Of a stretch of 64,000 bases of DNA, positions 33,601 to 47,200 are shown one piece after another. A program made the translations under genes and the position numbers. Numbering within the stretch: position 1 is the stretch's first letter; every line of letters begins with the position of its first letter. The notes beneath the pieces were generated by a model, which worked only from the letters and a program-made list of their open reading frames with translations, was not told the origin of the DNA and did not search any database. Source of the stretch: Alitta virens (Eukaryota > Annelida > Polychaeta > Phyllodocida > Nereididae); the NCBI GenBank assembly GCA_932294295.1, contig OW028580.1, positions 10,383,374 to 10,447,373 on the forward strand. The letters run 5' to 3'.

Positions 33601-36181
33601 GGAAGTACATTTAGCAGTGAGATGCTAGACTCACAGGCCGCACCGATGAAGTAGTAAATTAGGTCCACTTAGCAGAGCCAATGAGAGGCAGAGGAGGAAG
33701 CGTGCATTATGATAGCCACATGGGGCACTCGTGCGTAGCGGGGTCAAGGCCGTTGTAGAGGGCCAGGATGCTGACAAGAAAACAAACGACAACAACGCAA
33801 CACCGAAGTGAAATACACTATAGTAGGCTCATGGAACGATGTTGCACAGTTAAATTATCAAGAGTACACAAAAATGTAGGAAGTGCATTTAGCAGTGAGA
33901 TGCTAGACTCACAGACCAAGCCGATGAAGTAGTAATTTAGGTCAACTTAGCACAGCCAAAGAGAGGCAGAGGACGAAGCGTGCATTATGATAGCCACGTG
34001 GGGCACTCGTGCGTATCGGGGTCAAGGCCGTTGCCGAGGGCCACACTGCTGACAAGAAAACAAACGAAAACAACGCAACACCGAAGTGAAATACTCTATA
34101 GTAGGCTCATGGAACGTCGTTGCACAGTTAAATTATCAAGAGTACACAAAAATGTAGGAAGTACATTTAGCAGTGAGATGCTAGACTCACAGGCCGCACC
34201 GATGAAGTAGTAAATTAGGTCCACTTAGCAGAGCCAATGAGAGGCACAGGACGAAGCGTGCATTATGATAGCCACGTGGGGCACTCGTGCGTAGCGGGGT
34301 CAAGGCCGTTGTAGAGGGCCAGGATGCTGACAAGAAAAAAAACGACAACAACGCAACACTGAAGTGAAATACACTATAGTAGGCTCATGGAACGATGTTG
34401 CACAGTTAAATTATCAAGAGTACACAAAAATGTAGGAAGTGCATTTAGCAGTGAGATGCTAGACTCACAGACCGCGCCGATGAAGTAGTAATTTAGGTCA
34501 ACTTAGCACAGCCAAAGAGAGGCACAGGACGAAGCGTGCATTATGATAGCCACGTGGGGCACTCGTGCGTAGCGGGGTCAAGGCCGTTGCACAGGGCCAG
34601 GATGCTGACAAGAAAACAAACGACAACAAACCAACACCGAAGTGAAATACTCTATAGTAGGCTCATGGAACATCGTTGCACAGTTAAATTATCAAGAGTA
34701 CACAAAAATGTAGGAAGTACATTTAGCAGTGAGATGCTAGACTCACAGGCCGCACCGATGAAGTAGTAAATTAGTTCCACTTAGCAGAGCCAATGAGAGG
34801 CAGAGGAGGAAGCGTGCATTATGATAGCCACGTGGGGCACTCGTGCGTAGCGGGGTCAAGGCCGTTGTAGAGGGCCAGGATGCTGACAAGAAAACAAACG
34901 AAAACAACGCAACACCGAAGTGAAATACTCTATAGTAGGCTCATGGAACGTCGTTGCACAGTTAAATTATCAAGAGTACACAAAAATGTAGGAAGTACAT
35001 TTAGCAGTGAGATGCTAGACTCACAGGCCGCACCGATGAAGTAGTAAATTAGGTCCACTTAGCAGAGCCAATGAGAGGCAGAGGACGAAGCGTGCATTAT
35101 GATAGCCACGTGGGGCACTCGTGCGTAGCGGGGTCAAGGCCGTTGTAGAGGGCCAGGATGCTGACAAGAAAACAAACGACAACAACGCAACACCGAAGTG
35201 AAATACTCTATTATAGCGTTTTGGAACGACGCGGCACAGTTAAATTATCAAGAGTACACAAAAATGTAGGAAGTGCATTTAGCAGTGAGATGCTAGACTC
35301 ACAGGCCACGCCGATGAAGTAGTAAGTTAGGTCCACTTAGCACAGCCAATGAGAGGCAGAGGACGAAGCCTGCATTATGATAGCCACGTGGGGCACTCGT
35401 GCGTAGCGGGGTCAAGGCCGTTGCAGAGGGCCAGGATGCTGACAAGAAAAAAAACGACAACAACGCAACACCGAAGTGAAATACACTATAGTAGGCTCAT
35501 GGAACGATGTTGCACAGTTAAATTATCAAGAGTACACAAAAATGTAGGAAGTGCATTTAGCAGTGAGATGCTAGACTCACAGACCGCGCCGATGAAGTAG
35601 TAATTTAGGTCCACTTAGCACAGCCAAAGAGAGGCAGAGGACGAAGCGTGCATTATGATAGCCACGTGGGGCACTCGTGCGTAGCGGGGTCAAGGCCGTT
35701 GCACAGGGCCAGGATGCTGACAAGAAAACAAACGACAACAAACCAACACCGAAGTGAAATACACTATAGTAGGCTCATAGAACGATGTTGCACAGTTAAA
35801 TTATCAAGAGTACACAAAAATGTAGGAAGTGCATTTAGCAGTGAGATGCTAGACTCACAGACCAAGCCGATAAGTAGTAATTTAGGTCAACTTAGCAGAG
35901 CCAAAGAGAGGCACAGGACGAAGCGTGCATTATGATAGCCACGTGGGGCACTCGTGCGTAGCGGGGTCAAGGCCGTTGTAGAGGGCCAGGATGCTGACAA
36001 GAAAACTAATAACAACAACGCAACACCGAAGTTTAATACTCTATAATTGCCTTTTGGAACGACGTGGCACAGTTAAATTATCAGGACTACACAAAAATGT
36101 AGGAAGTACATTTAGCAGTGAGATGCTAGACTCACAGGCAGCGCCGATGAAGCAGTAAGTTAGGTCCACTTAGCACAGCCA
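30624..36181 (+). repeat. HOR unit, 20 monomers, copy of 24231-28667 plus new tail
   Basis: Order: D, V, G, H/P, J, R/M, N, D, B, C, G, H/Q, G, L, M'/G, I, P/J, R, M, N. It follows the 24231 unit until about 35060. There the upstream copy continues into a U monomer (28678), but this one continues into P/J, R, M, N. The 1-bp deletion variant occurs twice (32014 and 35627 monomers). Confidence 0.88.
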
Positions 36182-39100
36182 ATGAGAGGCAGAGGACGAA
36201 GCGTGCATTATGATAGCCACGTGGGGCACTCGTGCGTAGCGGGGTCAAGGCCGTTGCAGAGGGCCAGGATGCTGACAAGAAAACAAACGACAACAACGCG
36301 ACACCGAAGTGAAATACTCTATTATAGCGTTTTGGAACGACGTGGCACAGTTAAATTATCAGGACTACACAAAAATGTAGGAAGTACATTTAGCAGTGAG
36401 ATGCCAGACTCACAGGCCGCACCGATGAAGTAGTAAATTAGGTCCACTTAGAAGAGCCAATGAGAGGCAGAGGACGAAGCGTGCATTATGATAGGCACGT
36501 GGGGCACTCGTGCATAGCGAGGTCAAGGCCGTTGTAGAGGGCCAGGATGCTGACAAGAAAACAAACGACAACAACGAAACACCGAAGTGAAATACTCTAT
36601 AGTAGGCTCAGGGAACGCCGTTGCACAGTTAAATTAACAAGAGTACACAAAAATGTAGGAAATACATTTATCAGTGAGATGCCAGACTCACAGGCGGCGT
36701 CGATGAAGTAGTGAGTTAGGTCCACTTAGCACAGCCAATGAGAGGCAGAGGACGAAGCGTGCATTATGATAGCCACGTGGGGCACTCGTGCGTAGCAGGG
36801 TCAAGGCCGTTGCAGAAGGCCAGGATGCTGACAAGAAAACAAACGACAACAAAGCAACACCGAAGTGAAATACACTATAGTAGGCTCATGGAACGATGTT
36901 GCACAGTTAAATTATCAAGAGTACACAAAAATGTAGGAAGTGCATTTAGCAGTGAGATGCTAGACTCACAGACCAAGCCGATGAAGTAGTAATTTAGGTC
37001 AACTTAGCACAGCCAAAGAGAGGCACAGGACGAAGCGTGCATTATGATAGCCACGTGGGGCACTCGTGCGTAGCGGGGTCAAGGCCGTTGCACAGGGCCA
37101 GGATGCTGACAAGAAAACAAACGACAACAAACCAACACCGAAGTGAAATACACTATAGTAGGCTCATAGAACGATGTTGCACAGTTAAATTATCAAGAGT
37201 ACACAAAAATGTAGGAAGTGCATTTAGCAGTGAGATGCTAGACTCACAGACCAAGCCGATGAAGTAGTAATTTAGGTCAACTTAGCACAGCCAAAGAGAG
37301 GCACAGGACGAAGCGTGCATTATGATAGCCACGTGGGGCACTCGTGCGTAGCGGGGTCAAGGCCGTTGTAGAGGGCCAGGATGCTGACAAGAAAACTAAT
37401 GACAACAACGCAACACCGAAGTTAAATACTCTATAATTGCCTTTTGGAACGACGTGGCACAGTTAAATTATCAGGACTACACAAAAATGTAGGAAGTACA
37501 TTTAGCAGTGAGATGCCAGACTCACAGGCAGCGCCGATGAAGCAGTAAGTTAGGTCCACTTAGCACAGCCAATGAGAGGCAGAGGACGAAGCGTGCATTA
37601 TGATAGGCACGTGGGGCACTCGTGCATAGCGAGGTCAAGGCCGTTGTAGAGGGCCAGGATGCTGACAAGAAGACAAACGACAACAACGCGACACCGACGT
37701 GAAATACTCTATTATAGCGTTTTGGAACGACGTGGCACAGTTAAATTATCAGGACTACACAAAAATGTAGGAAGTACATTTAGCAGTGAGATGCCAGACT
37801 CACAGGCCGCACCGATGAAGTAGTAAATTAGGTCCACTTAGAAGAGCCAATGAGAGGCAGAGGACGAAGCGTGCATTATGATAGGCACGTGGGGCACTCG
37901 TGCATAGCGAGGTCAAGGCCGTTGTAGAGGGCCAGGATGCTGACAAGAAGACAAACGACAACAACGCAACACCGAAGTGAAATACTCTATTATAGCGTTT
38001 TGGAACGACGCGGCACAGTTAAATTATCAAGAGTACACAAAAATGTAGGAAGTGCATTTAGCAGTGAGATGGCAGACTCACAGGCAGCGCCGATGAAGCA
38101 GTAAGTTAGGTCCACTTAGCACAGCCAATGAGAGGCACAGGACGAAGCGTGCATTATGATAGCCACATGGGGCACTCGTGCGTAGCGGGATCAAGGCCGT
38201 TGTAGAGGGCCAGGATGCTGACAAGAAAACAAACGACAACAACGAAACACCGAAGTGAAATACTCTATAGTAGGCTCAGGGAACGCCGTTGCACAGTTAA
38301 ATTAACAAGAGTACACAAAAATGTAGGAAATACATTTATCAGTGAGATGCCAGACTCACAGGCGGCGCCGATGAAGTAGTAAGTTAGGTCCACTTAGCAC
38401 AGCCAATGAGAGGCAGAGGACGAAGCGTGCATTATGATAGCCACGTGGGGCACTCGTGCGTAGCAGGGTCAAGGCCGTTGCAGAAGGCCAGGATGCTGAC
38501 AAGAAAACAAACGACAACAAAGCAACACCGAAGTGAAATACACTATAGTAGGCTCATGGAACGATGTTGCACAGTTAAATTATCAAGAGTACACAAAAAT
38601 GTAGGAAGTGCATTTAGCAGTGAGATGCTAGACTCACAGACCAAGCCGATGAAGTAGTAATTTAGGTCAACTTAGCACAGCCAAAGAGAGGCACAGGACG
38701 AAGCGTGCATTATGATAGCCACGTGGGGCACTCGTGCGTAGCGGGGTCAAGGCCGTTGCACAGGGCCAGGATGCTGACAAGAAAACAAACGACAACAAAC
38801 CAACACCGAAGTGAAATACACTATAGTAGGCTCATAGAACGATGTTGCACAGTTAAATTATCAAGAGTACACAAAAATGTAGGAAGTGCATTTAGCAGTG
38901 AGATGCTAGACTCACAGACCAAGCCGATGAAGTAGTAATTTAGGTCAACTTAGCACAGCCAAAGAGAGGCACAGGACGAAGCGTGCATTATGATAGCCAC
39001 GTGGGGCACTCGTGCGTAGCGGGGTCAAGGCCGTTGTAGAGGGCCAGGATGCTGACAAGAAAACTAATGACAACAACGCAACACCGAAGTTAAATATTCT

Positions 39101-39239
39101 ATAATTGCCTTTTGGAACGACGTGGCACAGTTAAATTATCAGGACTACACAAAAATGTAGGAAGTACATTTAGCAGTGAGATGCCAGACTCACAGGCAGC
39201 GCCGATGAAGCAGTAAGTTAGGTCCACTTAGCACAGCCA
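36182..39239 (+). repeat. HOR unit, 11 monomers
   Basis: Order: D, U, Q, M', N, S-like, B, C, Q, M', N. Two Q, M', N triplets (36738-37571 and 38406-39239) flank three other monomers. The D monomer at 36182 carries AGGATG where other D copies have ACACTG, so it is a mixed type. The S-like monomer at 37572 has CCGACGTG but keeps GACAACAAC, which makes it a possible precursor of the S type. Confidence 0.85.
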
Positions 39240-40907
39240 ATGAGAGGCACAGGACGAAGCGTGCATTATGATAGCCACGTGGGGCACTCGTGCGTAGCGG
39301 GGTCAAGGCCGTTGCAGAGGGCCACACTGCTGACAAGAAAACAAACATCAACAACGCGACACCGAAGTGAAATACTCTATTATAGCGTTTTGGAACGACG
39401 TGGCACAGTTAAATTATCAGGACTACACAAAAATGTAGGAAGTACATTTTGCAGTGAGATGCCAGACTCACAGGCCGCACCGATGAAGTAGTAAATTAGG
39501 TCCACTTAGAAGAGCCAATGAGAGGCAGAGGACGAAGCGTGCATTATGATAGGCACGTGGGGCACTCGTGCATAGCGAGGTCAAGGCCGTTGTAGAGGGC
39601 CAGGATGCTGACAAGAAGACAAACGACAACAACGCAACACCGAAGTGAAATACTCTATTATAGCGTTTTGGAACGACGCGGCACAGTTAAATTATCAAGA
39701 GTACACAAAAATGTAGGAAGTGCATTTAGCAGTGAGATGGCAGACTCACAGGCAGCGCCGATGAAGCAGTAAGTTAGGTCCACTTAGCACAGCCAATGAG
39801 AGGCACAGGACGAAGCGTGCATTATGATAGCCACATGGGGCACTCGTGCGTAGCGGGATCAAGGCCGTTGTAGAGGGCCAGGATGCTGACAAGAAAACAA
39901 ACGACAACAACGAAACACCGAAGTGAAATACTCTATAGTAGGCTCAGGGAACGCCGTTGCACAGTTAAATTAACAAGAGTACACAAAAATGTAGGAAATA
40001 CATTTATCAGTGAGATGCCAGACTCACAGGCGGCGCCGATGAAGTAGTAAGTTAGGTCCACTTAGCACAGCCAATGAGAGGCAGAGGAGGAAGCGTGCAT
40101 TATGATAGCCACGTGGGGCACTCGTGCGTAGCGGGGTCAAGGCCGTTGTAGAGGGCCAGGATGCTGACAAGAAAACAAACGAAAACAACGCAACACCGAA
40201 GTGAAATACTCTATAGTAGGCTCATGGAACGTCGTTGCACAGTTAAATTATCAAGAGTACACAAAAATGTAGGAAGTACATTTAGCAGTGAGATGCTAGA
40301 CTCACAGGCCGCACCGATGAAGTAGTAAATTAGGTCCACTTAGCAGAGCCAATGAGAGGCAGAGGACGAAGCGTGCATTATGATAGCCACGTGGGGCACT
40401 CGTGCGTAGCGGGGTCAAGGCCGTTGTAGAGGGCCAGGATGCTGACAAGAAAACAAACGACAACAACGCAACACCGAAGTGAAATACTCTATTATAGCGT
40501 TTTGGAACGACGTGGAACAGTTAAATTATCAGGAGAACACAAAAATGTAGGAAGTACATTTAGCAGTGAGATGCCAGACTCACAGGCCGCACCGATGAAG
40601 TAGTAAATTAGGTCCACTTAGCAGAGCCAATGAGAGGCAGAGGACGAAGCGTGCATTATGATAGCCACGTGGGGCACTCGTGCATAGCGAGGTCAAGGCC
40701 GTTGTAGAGGGCCAGGATGCTGACAAGAAGACAAACGACAACAACGCAACACCGAAGTGAAATACTCTATTATAGCGTTTTGGAACGACGCGGCACAGTT
40801 AAATTATCAAGAGTACACAAAAATGTAGGAAGTGCATTTAGCAGTGAGATGCTAGACTCACAGGCCACGCCGATGAAGTAGTAAGTTAGGTCCACTTAGC
40901 ACAGCCA

Positions 40908-41185
40908 ATGAGAGGCAGAGGACGAAGCCTGCATTATGATAGCCACGTGGGGCACTCGTGCGTAGCGGGGTCAAGGCCGTTGCAGAGGGCCAGGATGCTG
41001 ACAAGAAAAAAAACGACAACAACGCAACACCGAAGTGAAATACACTATAGTAGGCTCATGGAACGATGTTGCACAGTTAAATTATCAAGAGTACACAAAA
41101 ATGTAGGAAGTGCATTTAGCAGTGAGATGCTAGACTCACAGACCGCGCCGATGAAGTAGTAATTTAGGTCCACTTAGCACAGCCA
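40908..41185 (+). repeat. Monomer type R (reference copy)
   Basis: Features are CGAAGCCTGC, TTGCAGAGG, an eight-A run in AAGAAAAAAAACGAC, the gamma box and a GACCGCGCC tail. Copies start at 35349, 42298, 46169, 50338 and 57287, always after a J-type tail and before M. The 21452, 25621 and 32014 monomers have the R prefix on an M body (R/M). Confidence 0.86.
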
Positions 41186-41463
41186 AAGAGAGGCAGAGGA
41201 CGAAGCGTGCATTATGATAGCCACGTGGGGCACTCGTGCGTAGCGGGGTCAAGGCCGTTGCACAGGGCCAGGATGCTGACAAGAAAACTAATAACAACAA
41301 CGCAACACCGAAGTTAAATACTCTATAATTGCCTTTTGGAACGACGTGGCACAGTTAAATTATCAGGACTACACAAAAATGTAGGAAGTACATTTAGCAG
41401 TGAGATGCTAGACTCACAGGCCGCACCGATGAAGTAGTAAATTAGTTCCACTTAGCAGAGCCA
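41186..41463 (+). repeat. Fusion monomer M/N/G
   Basis: The M prefix and TTGCACAGG are followed by the N middle (AAACTAATAAC, delta box) and the G tail (GGCCGCACC, ATTAGTTCC). Two switches inside one 278-bp monomer suggest gene conversion or two successive crossovers. It is followed by I, the usual follower of G. Confidence 0.8.
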
Positions 41464-42575
41464 ATGAGAGGCAGAGGAGGAAGCGTGCATTATGATAGCC
41501 ACGTGGGGCACTCGTGCGTAGCGGGGTCAAGGCCGTTGTAGAGGGCCAGGATGCTGACAAGAAAACAAACGAAAACAACGCAACACCGAAGTGAAATACT
41601 CTATAGTAGGCTCATGGAACGTCGTTGCACAGTTAAATTATCAAGAGTACACAAAAATGTAGGAAGTACATTTAGCAGTGAGATGCTAGACTCACAGGCC
41701 GCACCGATGAAGTAGTAAATTAGGTCCACTTAGCAGAGCCAATGAGAGGCAGAGGACGAAGCGTGCATTATGATAGCCACGTGGGGCACTCGTGCGTAGC
41801 GGGGTCAAGGCCGTTGTAGAGGGCCAGGATGCTGACAAGAAAACAAACGACAACAACGCAACACCGAAGTGAAATACTCTATTATAGCGTTTTGGAACGA
41901 CGTGGAACAGTTAAATTATCAGGAGAACACAAAAATGTAGGAAGTACATTTAGCAGTGAGATGCCAGACTCACAGGCCGCACCGATGAAGTAGTAAATTA
42001 GGTCCACTTAGCAGAGCCAATGAGAGGCAGAGGACGAAGCGTGCATTATGATAGCCACGTGGGGCACTCGTGCATAGCGAGGTCAAGGCCGTTGTAGAGG
42101 GCCAGGATGCTGACAAGAAGACAAACGACAACAACGCAACACCGAAGTGAAATACTCTATTATAGCGTTTTGGAACGACGCGGCACAGTTAAATTATCAA
42201 GAGTACACAAAAATGTAGGAAGTGCATTTAGCAGTGAGATGCTAGACTCACAGGCCACGCCGATGAAGTAGTAAGTTAGGTCCACTTAGCACAGCCAATG
42301 AGAGGCAGAGGACGAAGCCTGCATTATGATAGCCACGTGGGGCACTCGTGCGTAGCGGGGTCAAGGCCGTTGCAGAGGGCCAGGATGCTGACAAGAAAAA
42401 AAACGACAACAACGCAACACCGAAGTGAAATACACTATAGTAGGCTCATGGAACGATGTTGCACAGTTAAATTATCAAGAGTACACAAAAATGTAGGAAG
42501 TGCATTTAGCAGTGAGATGCTAGACTCACAGACCGCGCCGATGAAGTAGTAATTTAGGTCCACTTAGCACAGCCA

Positions 42576-42853
42576 AAGAGAGGCAGAGGACGAAGCGTGC
42601 ATTATGATAGCCACATGGGGCACTCGTGCGTAGCGGGGTCAAGGCCGTTGCACAGGGCCAGGATGCTGACAAGAAAACAAACGACAACAAACCAACACCG
42701 AAGTGAAATACACTATCGTAGGCTCATAGAACGATGTTGCACAGTTAAATTATCAAGAGTACACAAAAATGTAGGAAGTGCATTTATCAGTGAGATGCCA
42801 TACTCACAGGCGGCGCCGATGAAGTAGTAAGTTAGGTCCACTTAGCACAGCCA
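42576..42853 (+). repeat. Fusion monomer M/C2
   Basis: The M body has CCACATGGGG and CTATCGTAGG, then switches near AGTGCATTTATCAG to the C2 tail (GATGCCATAC, GGCGGCGCC). It is followed by Q, the normal follower of C2. Confidence 0.8.
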
Positions 42854-43010
42854 ATGAGAGGCAGAGGACGAAGCGTGCATTATGATAGCCACGTGGGGCA
42901 CTCGTGCGTAGCAGGGTCAAGGCCGTTGCAGAAGGCCAGGATGCTGACAAGAAAACAAACGACAACAAAGCAACACCGAAGTGAAATACACTATAGTAGG
43001 CTCATGGAAC

Positions 43011-43028
43011 GATGTTGGGGCAAAAATG
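43011..43028 (+). other. Net 21-bp deletion inside Q monomer (257 bp)
   Basis: In the Q monomer at 42854, GATGTTG is followed by GGG and then CAAAAATG. The 24 bp normally between these flanks are replaced by three G. This is the only large indel in the window, and it removes the conserved CAGTTAAATTATC stretch while leaving the downstream hairpin. Confidence 0.92.
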
Positions 43029-44222
43029 TAGGAAGTGCATTTAGCAGTGAGATGCTAGACTCACAGACCAAGCCGATGAAGTAGTAATTTAGGTCAACTT
43101 AGCACAGCCAAAGAGAGGCACAGGACGAAGCGTGCATTATGATAGCCACGTGGGGCACTCGTGCGTATCGGGGTCAAGGCCGTTGCCGAGGGCCAGGATG
43201 CTGACAAGAAAACAAACGAAAACAACGCAACACCGAAGTGAAATACTCTATAGTAGGCTCATGGAACGTCGTTGCACAGTTAAATTATCAAGAGTACACA
43301 AAAATGTAGGAAGTACATTTAGCAGTGAGATGCTAGACTCACAGGCCGCACCGATGAAGTAGTAAATTAGGTCCACTTAGCAGAGCCAATGAGAGGCACA
43401 GGACGAAGCGTGCATTATGATAGCCACGTGGGGCACTCGTGCGTAGCGGGGTCAAGGCCGTTGTAGAGGGCCAGGATGCTGACAAGAAAAAAAACGACAA
43501 CAACGCAACACCGAAGTGAAATACACTATAGTAGGCTCATGGAACGATGTTGCACAGTTAAATTATCAAGAGTACACAAAAATGTAGGAAGTGCATTTAG
43601 CAGTGAGATGCTAGACTCACAGACCGCGCCGATGAAGTAGTAATTTAGGTCCACTTAGCACAGCCAAAGAGAGGCAGAGGACGAAGCGTGCATTATGATA
43701 GCCACGTGGGGCACTCGTGCGTAGCGGGGTCAAGGCCGTTGCACAGGGCCAGGATGCTGACAAGAAAACAAACGACAACAAACCAACACCGAAGTGAAAT
43801 ACACTATAGTAGGCTCATAGAACGATGTTGCACAGTTAAATTATCAAGAGTACACAAAAATGTAGGAAGTGCATTTAGCAGTGAGATGCTAGACTCACAG
43901 ACCAAGCCGATGAAGTAGTAATTTAGGTCAACTTAGCACAGCCAAAGAGAGGCACAGGACGAAGCGTGCATTATGATAGCCACGTGGGGCACTCGTGCGT
44001 AGCGGGGTTAAGGCCGTTGTAGAGGGCCAGGATGCTGACAAGAAAACTAATGACAACAACGCAACACCGAAGTTAAATACTCTATAATTGCCTTTTGGAA
44101 CGACGTGGCACAGTTAAATTATCAGGACTACACAAAAATGTAGGAAGTACATTTAGCAGTGAGATGCCAGACTCACAGGCAGCGCCGATGAAGCAGTAAG
44201 TTAGGTCCACTTAGCACAGCCA

Positions 44223-47200
44223 ATGAGAGGCACAGGACGAAGCGTGCATTATGATAGCCACGTGGGGCACTCGTGCGTAGCGGGGTCAAGGCCGTTGCAG
44301 AGGGCCACACTGCTGACAAGAAAACAAACATCAACAACGCGACACCGAAGTGAAATACTCTATTATAGCGTTTTGGAACGACGTGGCACAGTTAAATTAT
44401 CAGGACTACACAAAAATGTAGGAAGTACATTTTGCAGTGAGATGCCAGACTCACAGGCCGCACCGATGAAGTAGTAAATTAGGTCCACTTAGAAGAGCCA
44501 ATGAGAGGCAGAGGACGAAGCGTGCATTATGATAGGCACGTGGGGCACTCGTGCATAGCGAGGTCAAGGCCGTTGTAGAGGGCCAGGATGCTGACAAGAA
44601 GACAAACGACAACAACGCAACACCGAAGTAAAATACTCTATTATAGCGTTTTGGAACGACGCGGCACAGTTAAATTATCAAGAGTACACAAAAATGTAGG
44701 AAGTGCATTTAGCAGTGAGATGGCAGACTCACAGGCAGCGCCGATGAAGCAGTAAGTTAGGTCCACTTAGCACAGCCAATGAGAGGCACAGGACGAAGCG
44801 TGCATTATGATAGCCACATGGGGCACTCGTGCGTAGCGGGATCAAGGCCGTTGTAGAGGGCCAGGATGCTGACAAGAAAACAAACGACAACAACGAAACA
44901 CCGAAGTGAAATACTCTATAGTAGGCTCAGGGAACGCCGTTGCACAGTTAAATTAACAAGAGTACACAAAAATGTAGGAAATACATTTATCAGTGAGATG
45001 CCAGACTCACAGGCGGCGCCGATGAAGTAGTAAGTTAGGTCCACTTAGCACAGCCAATGAGAGGCAGAGGACGAAGCGTGCATTATGATAGCCACGTGGG
45101 GCACTCGTGCGTATCGGGGTCAAGGCCGTTGCCGAGGGCCAGGATGCTGACAAGAAAACAAACGAAAACAACGCAACACCGAAGTGAAATACTCTATAGT
45201 AGGCTCATGGAACGTCGTTGCACAGTTAAATTATCAAGAGTACACAAAAATGTAGGAAGTACATTTAGCAGTGAGATGCTAGACTCACAGGCCGCACCGA
45301 TGAAGTAGTAAATTAGTTCCACTTAGCAGAGCCAATGAGAGGCAGAGGAGGAAGCGTGCATTATGATAGCCACGTGGGGCACTCGTGCGTAGCGGGGTCA
45401 AGGCCGTTGTAGAGGGCCAGGGTGCTGACAAGAAAACAAACGAAAACAACGCAACACCGAAGTGAAATACTCTATAGTAGGCTCATGGAACGTCGTTGCA
45501 CAGTTAAATTATCAAGAGTACACAAAAATGTAGGAAGTACATTTAGCAGTGAGATGCTAGACTCACAGGCCGCACCGATGAAGTAGTAAATTAGGTCCAC
45601 TTAGCAGAGCCAATGAGAGGCAGAGGACGAAGCGTGCATTATGATAGCCACGTGGGGCACTCGTGCGTAGCGGGGTCAAGGCCGTTGTAGAGGGCCAGGA
45701 TGCTGACAAGAAAACAAACGACAACAACGCAACACCGAAGTGAAATACTCTATTATAGCGTTTTGGAACGACGTGGAACAGTTAAATTATCAGGAGAACA
45801 CAAAAATGTAGGAAGTACATTTAGCAGTGAGATGCCAGACTCACAGGCCGCACCGATGAAGTAGTAAATTAGGTCCACTTAGCAGAGCCAATGAGAGGCA
45901 GAGGACGAAGCGTGCATTATGATAGCCACGTGGGGCACTCGTGCATAGCGAGGTCAAGGCCGTTGTAGAGGGCCAGGATGCTGACAAGAAGACAAACGAC
46001 AACAACGCAACACCGAAGTGAAATACTCTATTATAGCGTTTTGGAACGACGCGGCACAGTTAAATTATCAAGAGTACACAAAAATGTAGGAAGTGCATTT
46101 AGCAGTGAGATGCTAGACTCACAGGCCACGCCGATGAAGTAGTAAGTTAGGTCCACTTAGCACAGCCAATGAGAGGCAGAGGACGAAGCCTGCATTATGA
46201 TAGCCACGTGGGGCACTCGTGCGTAGCGGGGTCAAGGCCGTTGCAGAGGGCCAGGATGCTGACAAGAAAAAAAACGACAACAACGCAACACCGAAGTGAA
46301 ATACACTATAGTAGGCTCATGGAACGATGTTGCACAGTTAAATTATCAAGAGTACACAAAAATGTAGGAAGTGCATTTAGCAGTGAGATGCTAGACTCAC
46401 AGACCGCGCCGATGAAGTAGTAATTTAGGTCCACTTAGCACAGCCAAAGAGAGGCAGAGGACGAAGCGTGCATTATGATAGCCACGTGGGGCACTCGTGC
46501 GTAGCGGGGTCAAGGCCGTTGCACAGGGCCAGGATGCTGACAAGAAAACAAACGACAACAAACCAACACCGAAGTGAAATACACTATCGTAGGCTCATAG
46601 AACGATGTTGCACAGTTAAATTATCAAGAGTACACAAAAATGTAGGAAGTGCATTTAGCAGTGAGATGCTAGACTCACAGACCAAGCCGATAAGTAGTAA
46701 TTTAGGTCAACTTAGCAGAGCCAAAGAGAGGCACAGGACGAAGCGTGCATTATGATAGCCACGTGGGGCACTCGTGCGTAGCGGGGTCAAGGCCGTTGTA
46801 GAGGGCCAGGATGCTGACAAGAAAACTAATAACAACAACGCAACACTGAAGTTAAATACTCTATAATTGCCTTTTGGAACGACGTGGCACAGTTAAATTA
46901 TCAGGACTACACAAAAATGTAGGAAGTACATTTAGCAGTGAGATGCTAGACTCACAGGCCGCACCGATGAAGTAGTAAATTAGTTCCACTTAGCAGAGCC
47001 AATGAGAGGCAGAGGAGGAAGCGTGCATTATGATAGCCACGTGGGGCACTCGTGCGTAGCGGGGTCAAGGCCGTTGCACAGGGCCAGGATGCTGACAAGA
47101 AAACAAACGAAAACAACGCAACACCGAAGTGAAATACTCTATAGTAGGCTCATGGAACGTCGTTGCACAGTTAAATTATCAAGAGTACACAAAAATGTAG

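Larger units (their letters stand above)
40074..42853 (+). repeat. Tandem duplication of 5-monomer module (1,390 bp x 2)
   Basis: I, P, J, R and an M-derived fusion at 40074-41463 are followed by the same order at 41464-42853. The first four monomers match closely. The fifth differs in its 3' part (N/G versus C2), marking where each copy joins its downstream neighbour. Confidence 0.87.
39240..44222 (+). repeat. HOR unit, 18 monomers with 5-mer duplication and 21-bp deletion (4,983 bp)
   Basis: Order: A, B, C, I, P, J, R, M/N fusion, I, P, J, R, M/C2 fusion, Q with 21-bp deletion, G2, L, M, N. A five-monomer module I, P, J, R, M-fusion is repeated in tandem (40074-41463 and 41464-42853, 1,390 bp each). 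The last monomer of each copy has a different 3' part. The unit length is 18 x 278 minus 21. Confidence 0.88.
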
